In this document: one piece after another, positions 34,508 to 42,586 of the stretch
Layout of the letters: every line of letters begins with the position of its first letter
How positions within the stretch are numbered: the first letter of the stretch is position 1
Virus record (IMG/VR): IMGVR_UViG_3300008120_009632
Span: 1-64,000 of that record
Reading direction: 5' to 3' (one strand)
Source of the DNA: a virus
DNA: 64,000 bases
Program-made: the position numbers and the translations under genes
Notes under the pieces: generated by a model
Database searches by the model: none
What the model saw: the letters and a program-made list of their open reading frames with translations, nothing else
What the model was told of the DNA's origin: nothing

Positions 34508-35983
34508 TTATATCGTGTCGAGTATGATTTTGGGCGCTGAGAATTCTGAAATTATATAATCAATATTTTGTGTTGTTTTATTTGGTGTTTTATTGAGATT
34601 TAAATTTTTTAGTTTTCTAGAAATAGTATTGAGATCATTGTTATGATCGTATAAAATAATAAAATTTTCTAGTTTTTCTTTTGGATGTTCATAGTGGATA
34701 TTTTTATCTAATACTATGATTTTTTTATTCATATACAGATTCTCTAATACAACAAAGGGACAAGGGTCGGATATACTTGTTAAGAAAAAATAGTCCAGAA
34801 TATTGAAATACTTGTACGGATTTTCTGTTGTTGAGACAATAAATAAATTCTTGATATTCTTGTATTTTTCTTCTACCTTCTTAGGATCTGCCCCAATCCA
34901 TAAAAATTGTACATAAGGGTGCTTAGAGCATAGATTAGCAAAGAGATCGAAATTTTTCCTTTTACATACGGTTCCACACATACCTATAATGACTTTATTC
35001 TTGTCTAATCTATTTTTTCCATTAACACTAATAATAGGCTGGTCTATATTCTCATGTTTTAAAAGATCTATCTTGGATTGTTCTTCTGTTGGTAAGAATG
35101 GTGGAGAAACGTGGATATTTGTAAACCCTTTAGATATAAACTCATTTTTAATTTTTTCTGTTACCACATAAATTGGTTGATTTTTTAATAAGTTATTATA
35201 TTTATCATTAGTAAAAATGCTAAAACCATTATATGTTTCATGAAAGTATAATGTTGTATATTTTAATTCTTCTATAAATTTAGACACATATAACAAATAA
35301 ATATTTAATGAATTAGAATATATTTTAGATGGATTACTTTTACTAATAATTTGTTTTAATAGGTGCATATTGTTTAGATGATACGCTTGATTGTCAACAT
35401 TTAAACAATTAGTTGGAAGAATATCAACAAATAATACCTTTAAATTTTGTTTAATTAAATGATGATATATATTTACTAGAGCTTTTGGTGCCCCGGTTAA
35501 CGACGACGCATGATTAATTAATAATATATCTGCTTTTTGTATTTTTGCTATACTTTTACTGGAAGTTTCTAATATATCATTATATTTATAATCTGTTAAA
35601 TATTCTCTTTTCTCTTGTATTCCGTGTCGTAAAAAATGTAACGTGGCGTCCTCATCGGTAAAATAAGATAAATCCACATTTAATATTTTATATATTTTTG
35701 GATCAAATTGATAATTTTGTAAAATATTTTCATATTCTTTTAAAGAAAATGTTTTGTCCACTAGTTTTTCTTTATAATTTCTATATTCGCTTTTACCATA
35801 TAATACATAATGAATTTTAGCTTCTAATTCTGTGCTAAATTCATAAACATGTACAAGATCAGCACTATTTTTGAGATATGCTTTCCAATCAAAATCATCA
35901 GGAATTAGACACGGATGATCTGTTAAGAGTTTTTGAAAAATAGGATTGTGTATTAAATCTTTAATTGATTGAATTTTTTGCAT
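34508..35983 (-). CDS. glycosyltransferase with N-terminal repeat domain
   Basis: A 491-aa protein. The first ~130 residues contain two copies of a short repeat (DDFDWKAYLKNSADL with AKIHYVLYGKSEYR, then YQFDPKIYKILNVDLSYF with ATLHFLRHGIQEKREY). This module is found beside glycosyltransferases. The remainder is GT-B-like: LLINHASSLTGAPKALVNIY, then KVIIGMCGTVCKRKNFDLF, and SDPCPFVVLENLYMNKKIIV, the donor-binding Glu region. It probably extends a rhamnan- or capsule-like glycan with the RgpF-like protein encoded just upstream, with which it overlaps by 23 bases. Confidence 0.7.
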   Translation of the reverse strand: MQKIQSIKDLIHNPIFQKLLTDHPCLIPDDFDWKAYLKNSADLVHVYEFSTELEAKIHYVLYGKSEYRNYKEKLVDKTFSLKEYENILQNYQFDPKIYKILNVDLSYFTDEDATLHFLRHGIQEKREYLTDYKYNDILETSSKSIAKIQKADILLINHASSLTGAPKALVNIYHHLIKQNLKVLFVDILPTNCLNVDNQAYHLNNMHLLKQIISKSNPSKIYSNSLNIYLLYVSKFIEELKYTTLYFHETYNGFSIFTNDKYNNLLKNQPIYVVTEKIKNEFISKGFTNIHVSPPFLPTEEQSKIDLLKHENIDQPIISVNGKNRLDKNKVIIGMCGTVCKRKNFDLFANLCSKHPYVQFLWIGADPKKVEEKYKNIKNLFIVSTTENPYKYFNILDYFFLTSISDPCPFVVLENLYMNKKIIVLDKNIHYEHPKEKLENFIILYDHNNDLNTISRKLKNLNLNKTPNKTTQNIDYIISEFSAPKIILDTI

Positions 35984-36941
35984 TTTTATCTTTAACTATT
36001 GTATGTTTATCTATAATAATATAATTTTGATATATAATAGTTGGCATATGAAGCCATTCTATTAGCATAGTATCTTTATTTTTGTCTATAATATTACCAT
36101 AGGCATTTAGATCTTCTGTCAAATAACAGTGATTATCATAAGTGATGATTAAAGAATAATATTGCTCATTCGGAGCTTGGTCATTCAAAATTTTAATAAC
36201 ATCGTGCTGAGGGAAATTAAATGTTTTATAATTTGCTTTTATAATATAGCCAAATATTCTTTCTAAAGAATGAGCGTATGTTCCGCTTGCGGTATCATCT
36301 ACTTTACCTTTTTCTTGTTGTAGATAAAAATTTAATTTTTCACATATTTTTGGAGTAAAATATTTTTTATAGATTGATGTTTTTGACCAAAACATATTAC
36401 CAGCTGGAAATGATGAATTTGCCACATAGTCATAATCTATATTCATCATATTGACAATATTTTTTATAATATCAGTATTTCTGATTTCTCTATTGTCTAA
36501 TAACAGATTTTGATTACATATCATACCAACAGTCGGATCTAATAATTGTACTATATTATTATCAAATATTTGTTTTGATCCTATGAGATCATGAACCAAA
36601 ACAGATCTCCACTGGATATTGTTCTTGACGCCCCACGATGATTTCTTAGAGTGTATTTTAATAAATGTGGGTTCAGACACTGTCTGTATTTGATTTAAAA
36701 ATGGCGCAACGTCACAGCCATAATTATTTTGATAATATAATTTGTGATCCAAAGTTTTGATATCTTTTTCTATTTGTGGATAATCAGAAATTGTACTATC
36801 ACACAAACCTAAATATAAAACAATATTATCAGATAATGGTTTTAACAGATTATAGAATTCTGGCCATAGATCAATATGATACAACCAAAGAATAACTGCT
36901 ACTTTATCTTGCTGTTGAATTGAGTTTGTTATACAGGACAA
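35961..36941 (-). CDS. RgpF-like rhamnan synthesis family protein
   Basis: A 326-aa protein. YYQNNYGCDVAPFLNQI, then FIKIHSKKSSWGVKNNIQWR, SVLVHDLIGS and FPAGNMFWSKTSIYKKYF are the recognisable pattern of the RgpF / rhamnan-synthesis F family, which takes part in making cell-wall rhamnose polysaccharides. The frame begins with TTG at 36941 and overlaps the membrane-protein gene by 38 bases. No ATG occurs in the first ~20 codons, so the start is uncertain. Phage copies may modify virion glycans or host surface sugars. Confidence 0.7.
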   Translation of the reverse strand: MSCITNSIQQQDKVAVILWLYHIDLWPEFYNLLKPLSDNIVLYLGLCDSTISDYPQIEKDIKTLDHKLYYQNNYGCDVAPFLNQIQTVSEPTFIKIHSKKSSWGVKNNIQWRSVLVHDLIGSKQIFDNNIVQLLDPTVGMICNQNLLLDNREIRNTDIIKNIVNMMNIDYDYVANSSFPAGNMFWSKTSIYKKYFTPKICEKLNFYLQQEKGKVDDTASGTYAHSLERIFGYIIKANYKTFNFPQHDVIKILNDQAPNEQYYSLIITYDNHCYLTEDLNAYGNIIDKNKDTMLIEWLHMPTIIYQNYIIIDKHTIVKDKNAKNSIN

Positions 36942-37158
36942 GGGTTAGAATTCCTCCGGCTACCCCCATAAATATACCAGCAGGGCTAAGACTACTATAC
37001 TCGCCCAGCATATATAATACGGCTCCACCCATATATGAGCCAGCTACTCCTAGTGCTACAGTTTTTACAAAACCAAAATTTTCTTCTCCTGGCACTATTG
37101 ATTTGGCTATACTGCCGACAAATAAACCATATACACACCAAACTAATAAATTAAACAT
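36904..37158 (-). CDS. GlsB/YeaQ/YmgE-type small membrane protein
   Basis: An 84-aa protein with three hydrophobic segments: the N-terminal LLVWCVYGLFVGSIAKSIV, a glycine-rich middle (TVALGVAGSYMGGAVLYML) and a C-terminal PAGIFMGVAGGILTLVLYN. The first segment ending in a Lys-Pro-containing loop and the Gly-rich rest match the stress-response / transglycosylase-associated membrane protein family. In a phage it could act in lysis or envelope stress, but this is not shown. It overlaps both neighbours. Confidence 0.7.
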   Translation of the reverse strand: MFNLLVWCVYGLFVGSIAKSIVPGEENFGFVKTVALGVAGSYMGGAVLYMLGEYSSLSPAGIFMGVAGGILTLVLYNKLNSTAR

Positions 37159-37552
37159 TGGATGCCTCCAGTAGTGTTAATGCTTCGCCATCCGTGATAG
37201 TTTCTCCTTTATCTAGCAGAACTTCAGTTAATTTTATAGCATATTTATGATAGTCTTCTTTTGAGAGCTGTTGACGCATAATACGTTTGATTCTTAATCT
37301 GGTAAACCAGCCTCGTTTGAGACTGTAGGATCGTATTTCTGCACCATAAAGACCACCGACTTCTTTGGATGTCATATTTAAAGTTTTATTTTTATTACAT
37401 TCTTGTAAAACTCTAATTACAGTTAATATTATACTAATTACCATTAAGATAGCAATTATGCTTCCAAAATTCTGATCTTCTGGAATATTAGCTTTTTTAA
37501 GAACATCTTTAGCTATATTTTCTAATTGTTTATTATTTTTAGATTTAGCCAT
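37151..37552 (-). CDS. single-pass membrane protein, unknown
   Basis: A 133-aa protein: a basic polar N-terminus, one transmembrane helix (GSIIAILMVISIILTVIRVL) near residues 30-49, and a basic cytoplasmic-looking domain with SLKRGWFTRLRIKRIMRQQ. The C-terminal helix ends GEALTLLEASNV. No motif identifies a function. It overlaps the next gene by 8 bases and belongs to the run of small membrane proteins between the glycan genes and the adhesin block, which could hold lysis functions. Confidence 0.6.
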   Translation of the reverse strand: MAKSKNNKQLENIAKDVLKKANIPEDQNFGSIIAILMVISIILTVIRVLQECNKNKTLNMTSKEVGGLYGAEIRSYSLKRGWFTRLRIKRIMRQQLSKEDYHKYAIKLTEVLLDKGETITDGEALTLLEASNV

Positions 37553-37553
37553 A

Positions 37554-37886
37554 TTATTGCCTCACATTTATTGGCTTACAGGAACCCGTAGTGCAATTCT
37601 GCTCCAAAACAACAGGAGGATGAACAACAACTTTAGATGGTTGTTTGGTGTCTGGCTCGCAGTACCCACAGTCTACTTTCTTAATTCCGTCACCGCTTAT
37701 ATACCATCCTTTACCTTTGCATACTGGGCAATCTTTTCTTTTATATTTATTGGTGGTTTCTGAGTGTTGAGCTTTTATAATTGATCCTGCTAAAACTACT
37801 GATGCTTTTGTAGAACCATTATATTCATAGCTCATAGGCAAAGCTACTACAGATAGTAATAATATAGTATTAAGTATTTTGATCAT
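37554..37886 (-). CDS. secreted or periplasmic protein with DnaJ-like zinc motif
   Basis: A 110-aa protein with a signal peptide (KILNTILLLSVVALPMSY) and then CPVCKGKGWYI and, about 15 residues on, CGYCEP. This pairs two CxxC halves as in the DnaJ zinc region (CPxCxGxG). The Pro/Val-rich tail has two further cysteines (NCTTGSCKP) and could be disulfide-bonded outside the cytoplasm. It starts inside the end of the 55-aa gene. The function is unknown. Export plus CxxC pairs suggests a metal- or thiol-linked envelope role. Confidence 0.6.
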   Translation of the reverse strand: MIKILNTILLLSVVALPMSYEYNGSTKASVVLAGSIIKAQHSETTNKYKRKDCPVCKGKGWYISGDGIKKVDCGYCEPDTKQPSKVVVHPPVVLEQNCTTGSCKPINVRQ

Positions 37887-38037
37887 TGTTTCTCCATGGT
37901 AATATTTTTTTACGTTTTGGTTTTGGTATTTCTATATCATCTATGGATTTAGGAGCAAAAATTTTTAATATACCCAGTATAAAATTAGTAATAATGCTAA
38001 TTAATCTATTTAATGCTATTTGATCTAATAGTCTCAT
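37870..38037 (-). CDS. 55-aa single-pass membrane protein
   Basis: ATG 38037 overlaps the upstream TAA (TAATG) and the frame ends with TAA at 37872-37870, sharing 17 bases with the next gene. The peptide MRLLDQIALNRLISIITNFI followed by LGILKIF is hydrophobic, and the C-terminal half is basic (IPKPKRKKILPWRNND). This is a membrane anchor with a positively charged tail, a common form for small phage lysis or inner-membrane proteins. It is supported by tight packing on both sides rather than by family recognition. Confidence 0.55.
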   Translation of the reverse strand: MRLLDQIALNRLISIITNFILGILKIFAPKSIDDIEIPKPKRKKILPWRNNDQNT

Positions 38038-38768
38038 TATGGAATATCTACTCCTCTAATATAAAAATTATTTCCTCGTTTTAAAACTCGCGCTTTATTA
38101 TTGGTCATTCCAACAAAAACATTTGTTGTGTATGAAGATGTTCCGGTACCGCAAGTATCTGACATATCTAATGTAGAGATTATTCCTGAATCACCATGGG
38201 TACTTACTGTCCAAACGTCACCAGTTCCCGCTCCATCACTAATAGGAGGTTCCGATGCACTACCACCAAAAGTATAGTATTCATCAGTACCACCTACTGG
38301 ATAAATTCTCCATTGATTATAAGTTTGTACTATTCTAAATAAATTATTACTATTAACAAAACTATGCCCATAATCATCTGTAGCATAGGTATATGTTCCG
38401 TTTATGTCGCTAGTACCTCCTTCCGTCCCTGCCCCTGTAATAATAATTTTATTAAAAACATAGGATCCATTTACTTGCGTACTCCAATTATATGCATATG
38501 TTTTTATGGCTGGTGCAATTCCATTTACGGCCGACCAGCTATCGTAACTAATAGGTAAAGATGGATTCACGGATGTTAGTAGAGTATATAATACTAAACT
38601 ATTTTGATTATTAATAAGTTGCCAAGTGGTACCACTATTTGTTAAATAAATAGCTCCTATTGTCCCAAATATATCATTTGGTTTTGTAAAAGTAGTATCA
38701 AAATTATCTCCATCATAAATACCATTAAATGTGGATGAACCACCACAAGCAACATAAATTCTTGTCAT
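38037..38768 (-). CDS. probable virion or adhesin protein with internal repeats
   Basis: A 243-aa Gly/Asn/Thr/Tyr-rich protein. Two related segments can be seen: RIYVACGGSSTFNGIYDG with AIYLTNSGTTWQLIN, and IIITGAGTEGGTSDINGTY with LFRIVQTYNQWRIYPVGG. Each ends in an aromatic strand, a pattern of small beta-modules. There is no signal peptide, in keeping with a particle component. Its start overlaps the papain-like protease stop by 4 bases. Carbohydrate or receptor binding is a guess. Confidence 0.55.
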   Translation of the reverse strand: MTRIYVACGGSSTFNGIYDGDNFDTTFTKPNDIFGTIGAIYLTNSGTTWQLINNQNSLVLYTLLTSVNPSLPISYDSWSAVNGIAPAIKTYAYNWSTQVNGSYVFNKIIITGAGTEGGTSDINGTYTYATDDYGHSFVNSNNLFRIVQTYNQWRIYPVGGTDEYYTFGGSASEPPISDGAGTGDVWTVSTHGDSGIISTLDMSDTCGTGTSSYTTNVFVGMTNNKARVLKRGNNFYIRGVDIP

Positions 38769-39691
38769 AAATAATCCTCAAAACCATAAGAAGGAAGTTT
38801 TTGTACAGGAAATCCGTCAAAGTTACTAAAAGCATATGAGCCATTTGCTGCTAACATTCCAGCGGCTACTTCGGCACGGATTAAAAATGATCCATCAGGA
38901 ATAGGACCCCATTCTGGATGACCTCCATCATTCCATTTGCCCCAACTATTTTGAACTAAGAATAATGGTTCACTGCCAGTATCATCACAGGCTATCCAAG
39001 CCATACAATGGGCCCAGTTACCACTAACATTAGCTATGCCTTTTTTATCTCTTTTATTGCTAAAGCCATAATTAGAGCATACTGCTAATCCATATCCATT
39101 AGCAAGAGCATCTCGTGCTTCTTCTATAGTAGTAACTAAACTTACTGTTTTTATTTGATGGTCATTAGCTATATCTATAACTTTATCTGGTAGTCCTCTT
39201 GCTCCCCAGCCAGCTCCAAGATTACCATTATATTTGCTAAAATCTGCTACTCCGTTATAGTTTTTTCTTAGTACTATTCCACCATTTTTATTTACAAATT
39301 CTGCTGCTCTGGCACAACTCATGCCTTGGCCACCATGACCTCTTGCTCCATAAATAGCCTCTGTTGCTCCTCTTGCTACCCAAGATTCTTTTTCTCTATT
39401 TATATCTATCTCAACAGCTCTACTAACATCACAAGCATTTCTTGTGCCATGACTTACACAATCTCCAGTAGTTTGTCTCTCTTCGTAAGCTTTTTTATCA
39501 AACTTTAATACGCTTTTATATGGCGTACTTAATTTTCCTTTACCACTATTACTAATCCTTTTGCTAGCATCTCCAAATAACGGATATTTACTATTTTCCA
39601 TTAAATGATCAAAAACATGCTGTTCCCATAAACAGCCACTAAAACCTTTTCTATAATTAGTATATAATTCTTCTGGCGTAAATCTAGCCAT
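38765..39691 (-). CDS. papain-like (C1-type) cysteine protease
   Basis: A 308-aa protein with the catalytic triad arrangement of the papain fold: RQTTGDCVSHGTRNA (Gln72 or nearby for the oxyanion hole, Cys78), WAHCMAWIACDD (His near 228) and LVQNSWGKWND (Asn near 248). It has no signal peptide. It is encoded next to the virion-type gene 38037-38768 and small membrane proteins, so it may process a structural protein or act in lysis. The N-terminal 60 residues precede the fold and may be a propeptide. Confidence 0.72.
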   Translation of the reverse strand: MARFTPEELYTNYRKGFSGCLWEQHVFDHLMENSKYPLFGDASKRISNSGKGKLSTPYKSVLKFDKKAYEERQTTGDCVSHGTRNACDVSRAVEIDINREKESWVARGATEAIYGARGHGGQGMSCARAAEFVNKNGGIVLRKNYNGVADFSKYNGNLGAGWGARGLPDKVIDIANDHQIKTVSLVTTIEEARDALANGYGLAVCSNYGFSNKRDKKGIANVSGNWAHCMAWIACDDTGSEPLFLVQNSWGKWNDGGHPEWGPIPDGSFLIRAEVAAGMLAANGSYAFSNFDGFPVQKLPSYGFEDYL

Positions 39692-40182
39692 TATTTAGCT
39701 CCTTGATCGTATGCCCATGCTAAATACCTAAAAGCTTTTACTGCTTCTGCTCGTAGTTCAGCACTTAATGGTACAGAATCATCACCTATGACTGAGACAA
39801 TAACATCTTTGCTCTCCTTAGCAAGATTTTGGTATTTATCTTTTATATCCAACTTAAGCATAAGACCAGATAAACTATTAGCCTGTTTAATCTCTTCTGT
39901 ATTTCTAATAACTTCATTTTCTTGATCCAAAGCTATCAAATCAGCAATATCTGCATAAAGATCTCTTAATCTTATAGCATCAGTTTTATTTCCATTTTTT
40001 ACAACAGCTATAACATCGTCACATTCTTTTTTGATAGTATCATCTGTGGGAGCTTCAAGATTTAATACTACTCGATTAGTATTATTTTTTGATGGGATAA
40101 GATTAGATAAATTTGGTTTTAATAATCCTATAACAACTAAAATTCCAGCAATAATTAATAAAATACTATTTTTGTCTTTCAT
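39691..40182 (-). CDS. membrane-anchored protein, unknown
   Basis: A 163-aa protein with an N-terminal transmembrane anchor (SILLIIAGILVVIGLL) and a helical, charged domain of about 120 residues beginning near LEAPTDDTIKKECDD. The stop codon shares its last base with the start of the protease gene. The function is unknown. As with the neighbouring genes, a single anchor plus an exposed domain would fit a spanin or an inner-membrane lysis factor, without proof. Confidence 0.55.
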   Translation of the reverse strand: MKDKNSILLIIAGILVVIGLLKPNLSNLIPSKNNTNRVVLNLEAPTDDTIKKECDDVIAVVKNGNKTDAIRLRDLYADIADLIALDQENEVIRNTEEIKQANSLSGLMLKLDIKDKYQNLAKESKDVIVSVIGDDSVPLSAELRAEAVKAFRYLAWAYDQGAK

Positions 40183-40544
40183 AGAACATTTCCTTTATCT
40201 GGTGAACAAGCATTTGGGGACAAGTGTGGAAACATTTCATCTGCTACTTTAACAGCTTCTGAGCATCCACTTTTAACAGCCAAGTCTCTGGTTTGTTTCC
40301 AGCTTGCTACTAATTGAAAAAATACATCCTCAGACGATTTGGGTTTGGATACAACAACTGGAGTTTTAACATCCACTGGGAGAGAGAATTGATCTTTATT
40401 AAAGAGTTTTAGCAAAGCGGACTGAACCGGACTTAATTGATCTTTGAACAAGACCCATAGAATTAATCCAACACCAGCATAAAGAGCCAAATCCATGGCA
40501 CCGAGTCCTTTAGAAAATTCTTCAAAACTTTGTGTAACGTTCAT
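40179..40544 (-). CDS. single-pass membrane protein, unknown
   Basis: A 121-aa protein with one transmembrane helix near residues 17-33 (MDLALYAGVGLILWVLF), then a charged region and a C-terminal helix with cysteines (KSGCSEAVKVADEMFPH). It overlaps the downstream gene by 4 bases. It is one of five consecutive small membrane or membrane-adjacent proteins. No family is recognised. Confidence 0.55.
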   Translation of the reverse strand: MNVTQSFEEFSKGLGAMDLALYAGVGLILWVLFKDQLSPVQSALLKLFNKDQFSLPVDVKTPVVVSKPKSSEDVFFQLVASWKQTRDLAVKSGCSEAVKVADEMFPHLSPNACSPDKGNVL

Positions 40545-40561
40545 ATATTTTTCCTTTTTAT

Positions 40562-41056
40562 TTATGGCACTTCATTGACTGTTACTGCTGACAAATAATC
40601 TTTTGATGGGAATATTCCAATCTCTCTGAATGTTGCAACCATTGCATCTATACTGGAACTAACCAAAATCATCAAAAAACTTTTTGTGTACTTATGTATA
40701 ATAGATTCTGCAACAGATGGAACAAGGGGAATATCTATCGCTATAAAGACAGCATCATAAAATTGTGATAATAGTGACATTGCTATTTCTTTTTTATCTT
40801 TTCCTGCTAAACTTTTGCTTTTATTTTCTATACTTTGTACTATTTTAGCTACTGCTAGTTGCAAAATTTTCCATGCTTGTGCAATAGCAACAGATTTAAC
40901 TTCGCCTAGGATTTTTTGATTTTCTTGAATTAGGTTTTCTAGATCTACTTTTAGATTTTCTGCTTGGTACTGGAACTGGTTCATTTGATTGAGTATTTTC
41001 TGTTGTTGTTGGACTAGTAGAAGAATAGAATGTCTTTTTGATCTCTTTCCTACCAT
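40562..41056 (-). CDS. hypothetical protein with coiled coil, overlapping the holin-like gene
   Basis: A 164-aa protein: a basic, Gln-rich N-terminal stretch with coiled-coil tendency (QYQAENLKVDLENLIQENQK), an amphipathic helical middle (QAWKILQLAVAKIVQSI) and a C-terminal hydrophobic region (SFLMILVSSSIDAMVATF). The first ~54 codons lie over the 3' end of the gene at 40896-41249 in another frame. A later ATG at 40984 would reduce this overlap. The function is unknown; a membrane-associated assembly or lysis role is possible. Confidence 0.5.
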   Translation of the reverse strand: MVGKRSKRHSILLLVQQQQKILNQMNQFQYQAENLKVDLENLIQENQKILGEVKSVAIAQAWKILQLAVAKIVQSIENKSKSLAGKDKKEIAMSLLSQFYDAVFIAIDIPLVPSVAESIIHKYTKSFLMILVSSSIDAMVATFREIGIFPSKDYLSAVTVNEVP

Positions 41057-41249
41057 TTAAATATTTAACTAATATGGCTAATTGACCACCTATTAGTATA
41101 ATACTTTCTACACCATGACTAACATCTCGTATCAAATCTTCTTTTTGTTGAGAATCTTCGCCAAATAACCCTATTAAATATAGTCCACTAAATATGAAAC
41201 TGACTAATGTAAACCAAAATTCACTAGTTTTATAACCTGGTTTGATCAT
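40896..41249 (-). CDS. holin-like small membrane protein
   Basis: A 117-aa protein. Two hydrophobic segments are visible (SEFWFTLVSFIFSGLYLIGL and VESIILIGGQLAILVKYL) around a short charged loop, which is the layout of small holins. The C-terminal 50 residues are low-complexity and strongly basic (VPSRKSKSRSRKPNSRKSKN). It starts after a GGGGA box 10 bases upstream, and its last 160 bases are read in a second frame by the downstream gene. Holin function is inferred from layout and the nearby membrane proteins. Confidence 0.5.
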   Translation of the reverse strand: MIKPGYKTSEFWFTLVSFIFSGLYLIGLFGEDSQQKEDLIRDVSHGVESIILIGGQLAILVKYLNGRKEIKKTFYSSTSPTTTENTQSNEPVPVPSRKSKSRSRKPNSRKSKNPRRS

Positions 41250-41271
41250 ATTATATTTCCCCTAAAATATA

Positions 41272-42342
41272 TTAATATTCTAATAGCATACAATCTCCGG
41301 GATTTGCTGCCCAATCAGAGCATCCAACAGTATAACCAATTACAGAACCATTATTCACATGTCTTTGTCCAATAAGACCTCTGTTTACAAAACTTATTCC
41401 TCTTAACTTACCCACCATTTCATTTGAATCTTGGTATTTATATACCATCGGTATTTTAACATATCTTCCAGATGGAGTTCTGAGTGAAGAAGAACCATTG
41501 CTTTGATTGGGTGTCATAACTAAATTTGAATATTTTATAGTACTTGTTCCAGGAGCAAATAATCCACAATGAGCATTAGAACTGCTTGATGCATGACCAT
41601 GAATAAATCCTCTAGCGGCATTATTATAAAATGCACTACCAACAGCGGTACCATTAAAATGATCTATACCCCATATACCATAAGTATTCCAAGGAACGCC
41701 ATAAGCTGTAGAATGACCGCTAGTAATCATTCCATAAAGATTACCATCAGTTTCAGCATCAGAAGAGTGAGAACTTTCTGGATCCCATAAAGCTCCAGCA
41801 ATACCTCCATTACTATATGATGCTGCAGTACTAACTCCTGTAGATATAAAGAAGACCGCTACTGACTCTTTACTTTCATATAAATGTATATTTCCAGTAA
41901 AAGTAGTTAATCCAGAATTTGCTGCTGCTCTGGATCCTAAAATTTTCCAATATCCAAAAGTTGAGCCACTAGTAAAAGGATTAGAATTATTCCAACTAGA
42001 AAAAGCACCAGCATTTTTAGTAATATTCATCATTAATGTATTAGTAGTATAAGTATCAGGACTAGCCATCGTAGGAGAAGGAGATGGTGTGGTGCTACTT
42101 CCAGCAATTAATATTTTTGCTGATCCTGCATTAGGTGTAACATGTAATGCTTCTGTTGTTCCAGCATTTTGATATCTGTCCCATGTTCCTGCTGAACCTG
42201 TGCCATTAGAACGCGATGATCCGTCTTGGTATGTGGAAGATGTTGCTAGTGTGTATATAGCATTCATTATAGTGTCTACAGTACCATTACTACTAATAGA
42301 TGCTACTCCAACATATCTCCATTCAACCGGCATTAATGACAT
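41272..42342 (-). CDS. probable virion protein (tail or adhesin type)
   Basis: A 356-aa protein rich in Ser, Thr, Gly and Asn. Its sequence has a repeated beta character (GNLYGMITSGHSTAYGVPWN, AFYNNAARGFIHGHASS), and the C-terminus has two cysteines near YTVGCSDWAANPGDCMLLEY. There are no motifs for an enzyme and no signal peptide. It lies at the 3' end of the structural block. I infer a particle surface component; the exact identity is unknown. Confidence 0.55.
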   Translation of the reverse strand: MSLMPVEWRYVGVASISSNGTVDTIMNAIYTLATSSTYQDGSSRSNGTGSAGTWDRYQNAGTTEALHVTPNAGSAKILIAGSSTTPSPSPTMASPDTYTTNTLMMNITKNAGAFSSWNNSNPFTSGSTFGYWKILGSRAAANSGLTTFTGNIHLYESKESVAVFFISTGVSTAASYSNGGIAGALWDPESSHSSDAETDGNLYGMITSGHSTAYGVPWNTYGIWGIDHFNGTAVGSAFYNNAARGFIHGHASSSSNAHCGLFAPGTSTIKYSNLVMTPNQSNGSSSLRTPSGRYVKIPMVYKYQDSNEMVGKLRGISFVNRGLIGQRHVNNGSVIGYTVGCSDWAANPGDCMLLEY

Positions 42343-42351
42343 GTTTTACTC

Positions 42352-42531
42352 CTAATTAATGGTAGCTTCATACGAAATAAATTGTTCATAATTAATAGAT
42401 CCAACATATACATCTAAAATATCAGAAGAATAATATTCTGGAGTAAATCCACTTGGAAAAATACTCTGATCATATATTAGAATATTTCCTAGATATATTT
42501 TAGATATATTATTATTTAATATTATTGGCAT
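42352..42531 (-). CDS. small virion-type protein with ISKIYLGN motif
   Basis: I place the start at ATG 42531 rather than at the TTG at 42543, giving 59 aa. The N-terminus MPIILNNNISKIYLGNILIY is nearly the same as the segment NNISKIFLGNNIVY of the 206-aa protein at 43905-44525. This short strand-turn motif ('kIYlG...vY') is common at the start of phage tail and adhesin proteins. Here the rest is too short for a full adhesin, so it may be a truncated copy. A candidate promoter motif lies about 37 bases upstream. Confidence 0.55.
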   Translation of the reverse strand: MPIILNNNISKIYLGNILIYDQSIFPSGFTPEYYSSDILDVYVGSINYEQFISYEATIN

Positions 42532-42567
42532 AAATGTAATCAATATATGTATATTAATGTATTATAT

Positions 42568-42578
42568 ATTATACACCA
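42568..42578 (-). promoter_or_regulatory. candidate phage promoter motif
   Basis: TGGTGTATAAT on the minus strand in the 55-bp gap after the methyltransferase fusion gene, about 37 bases upstream of the ATG at 42531. It matches the repeated GGTGTATAAT motif. Confidence 0.4.
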
Positions 42579-42586
42579 AAAATTGA

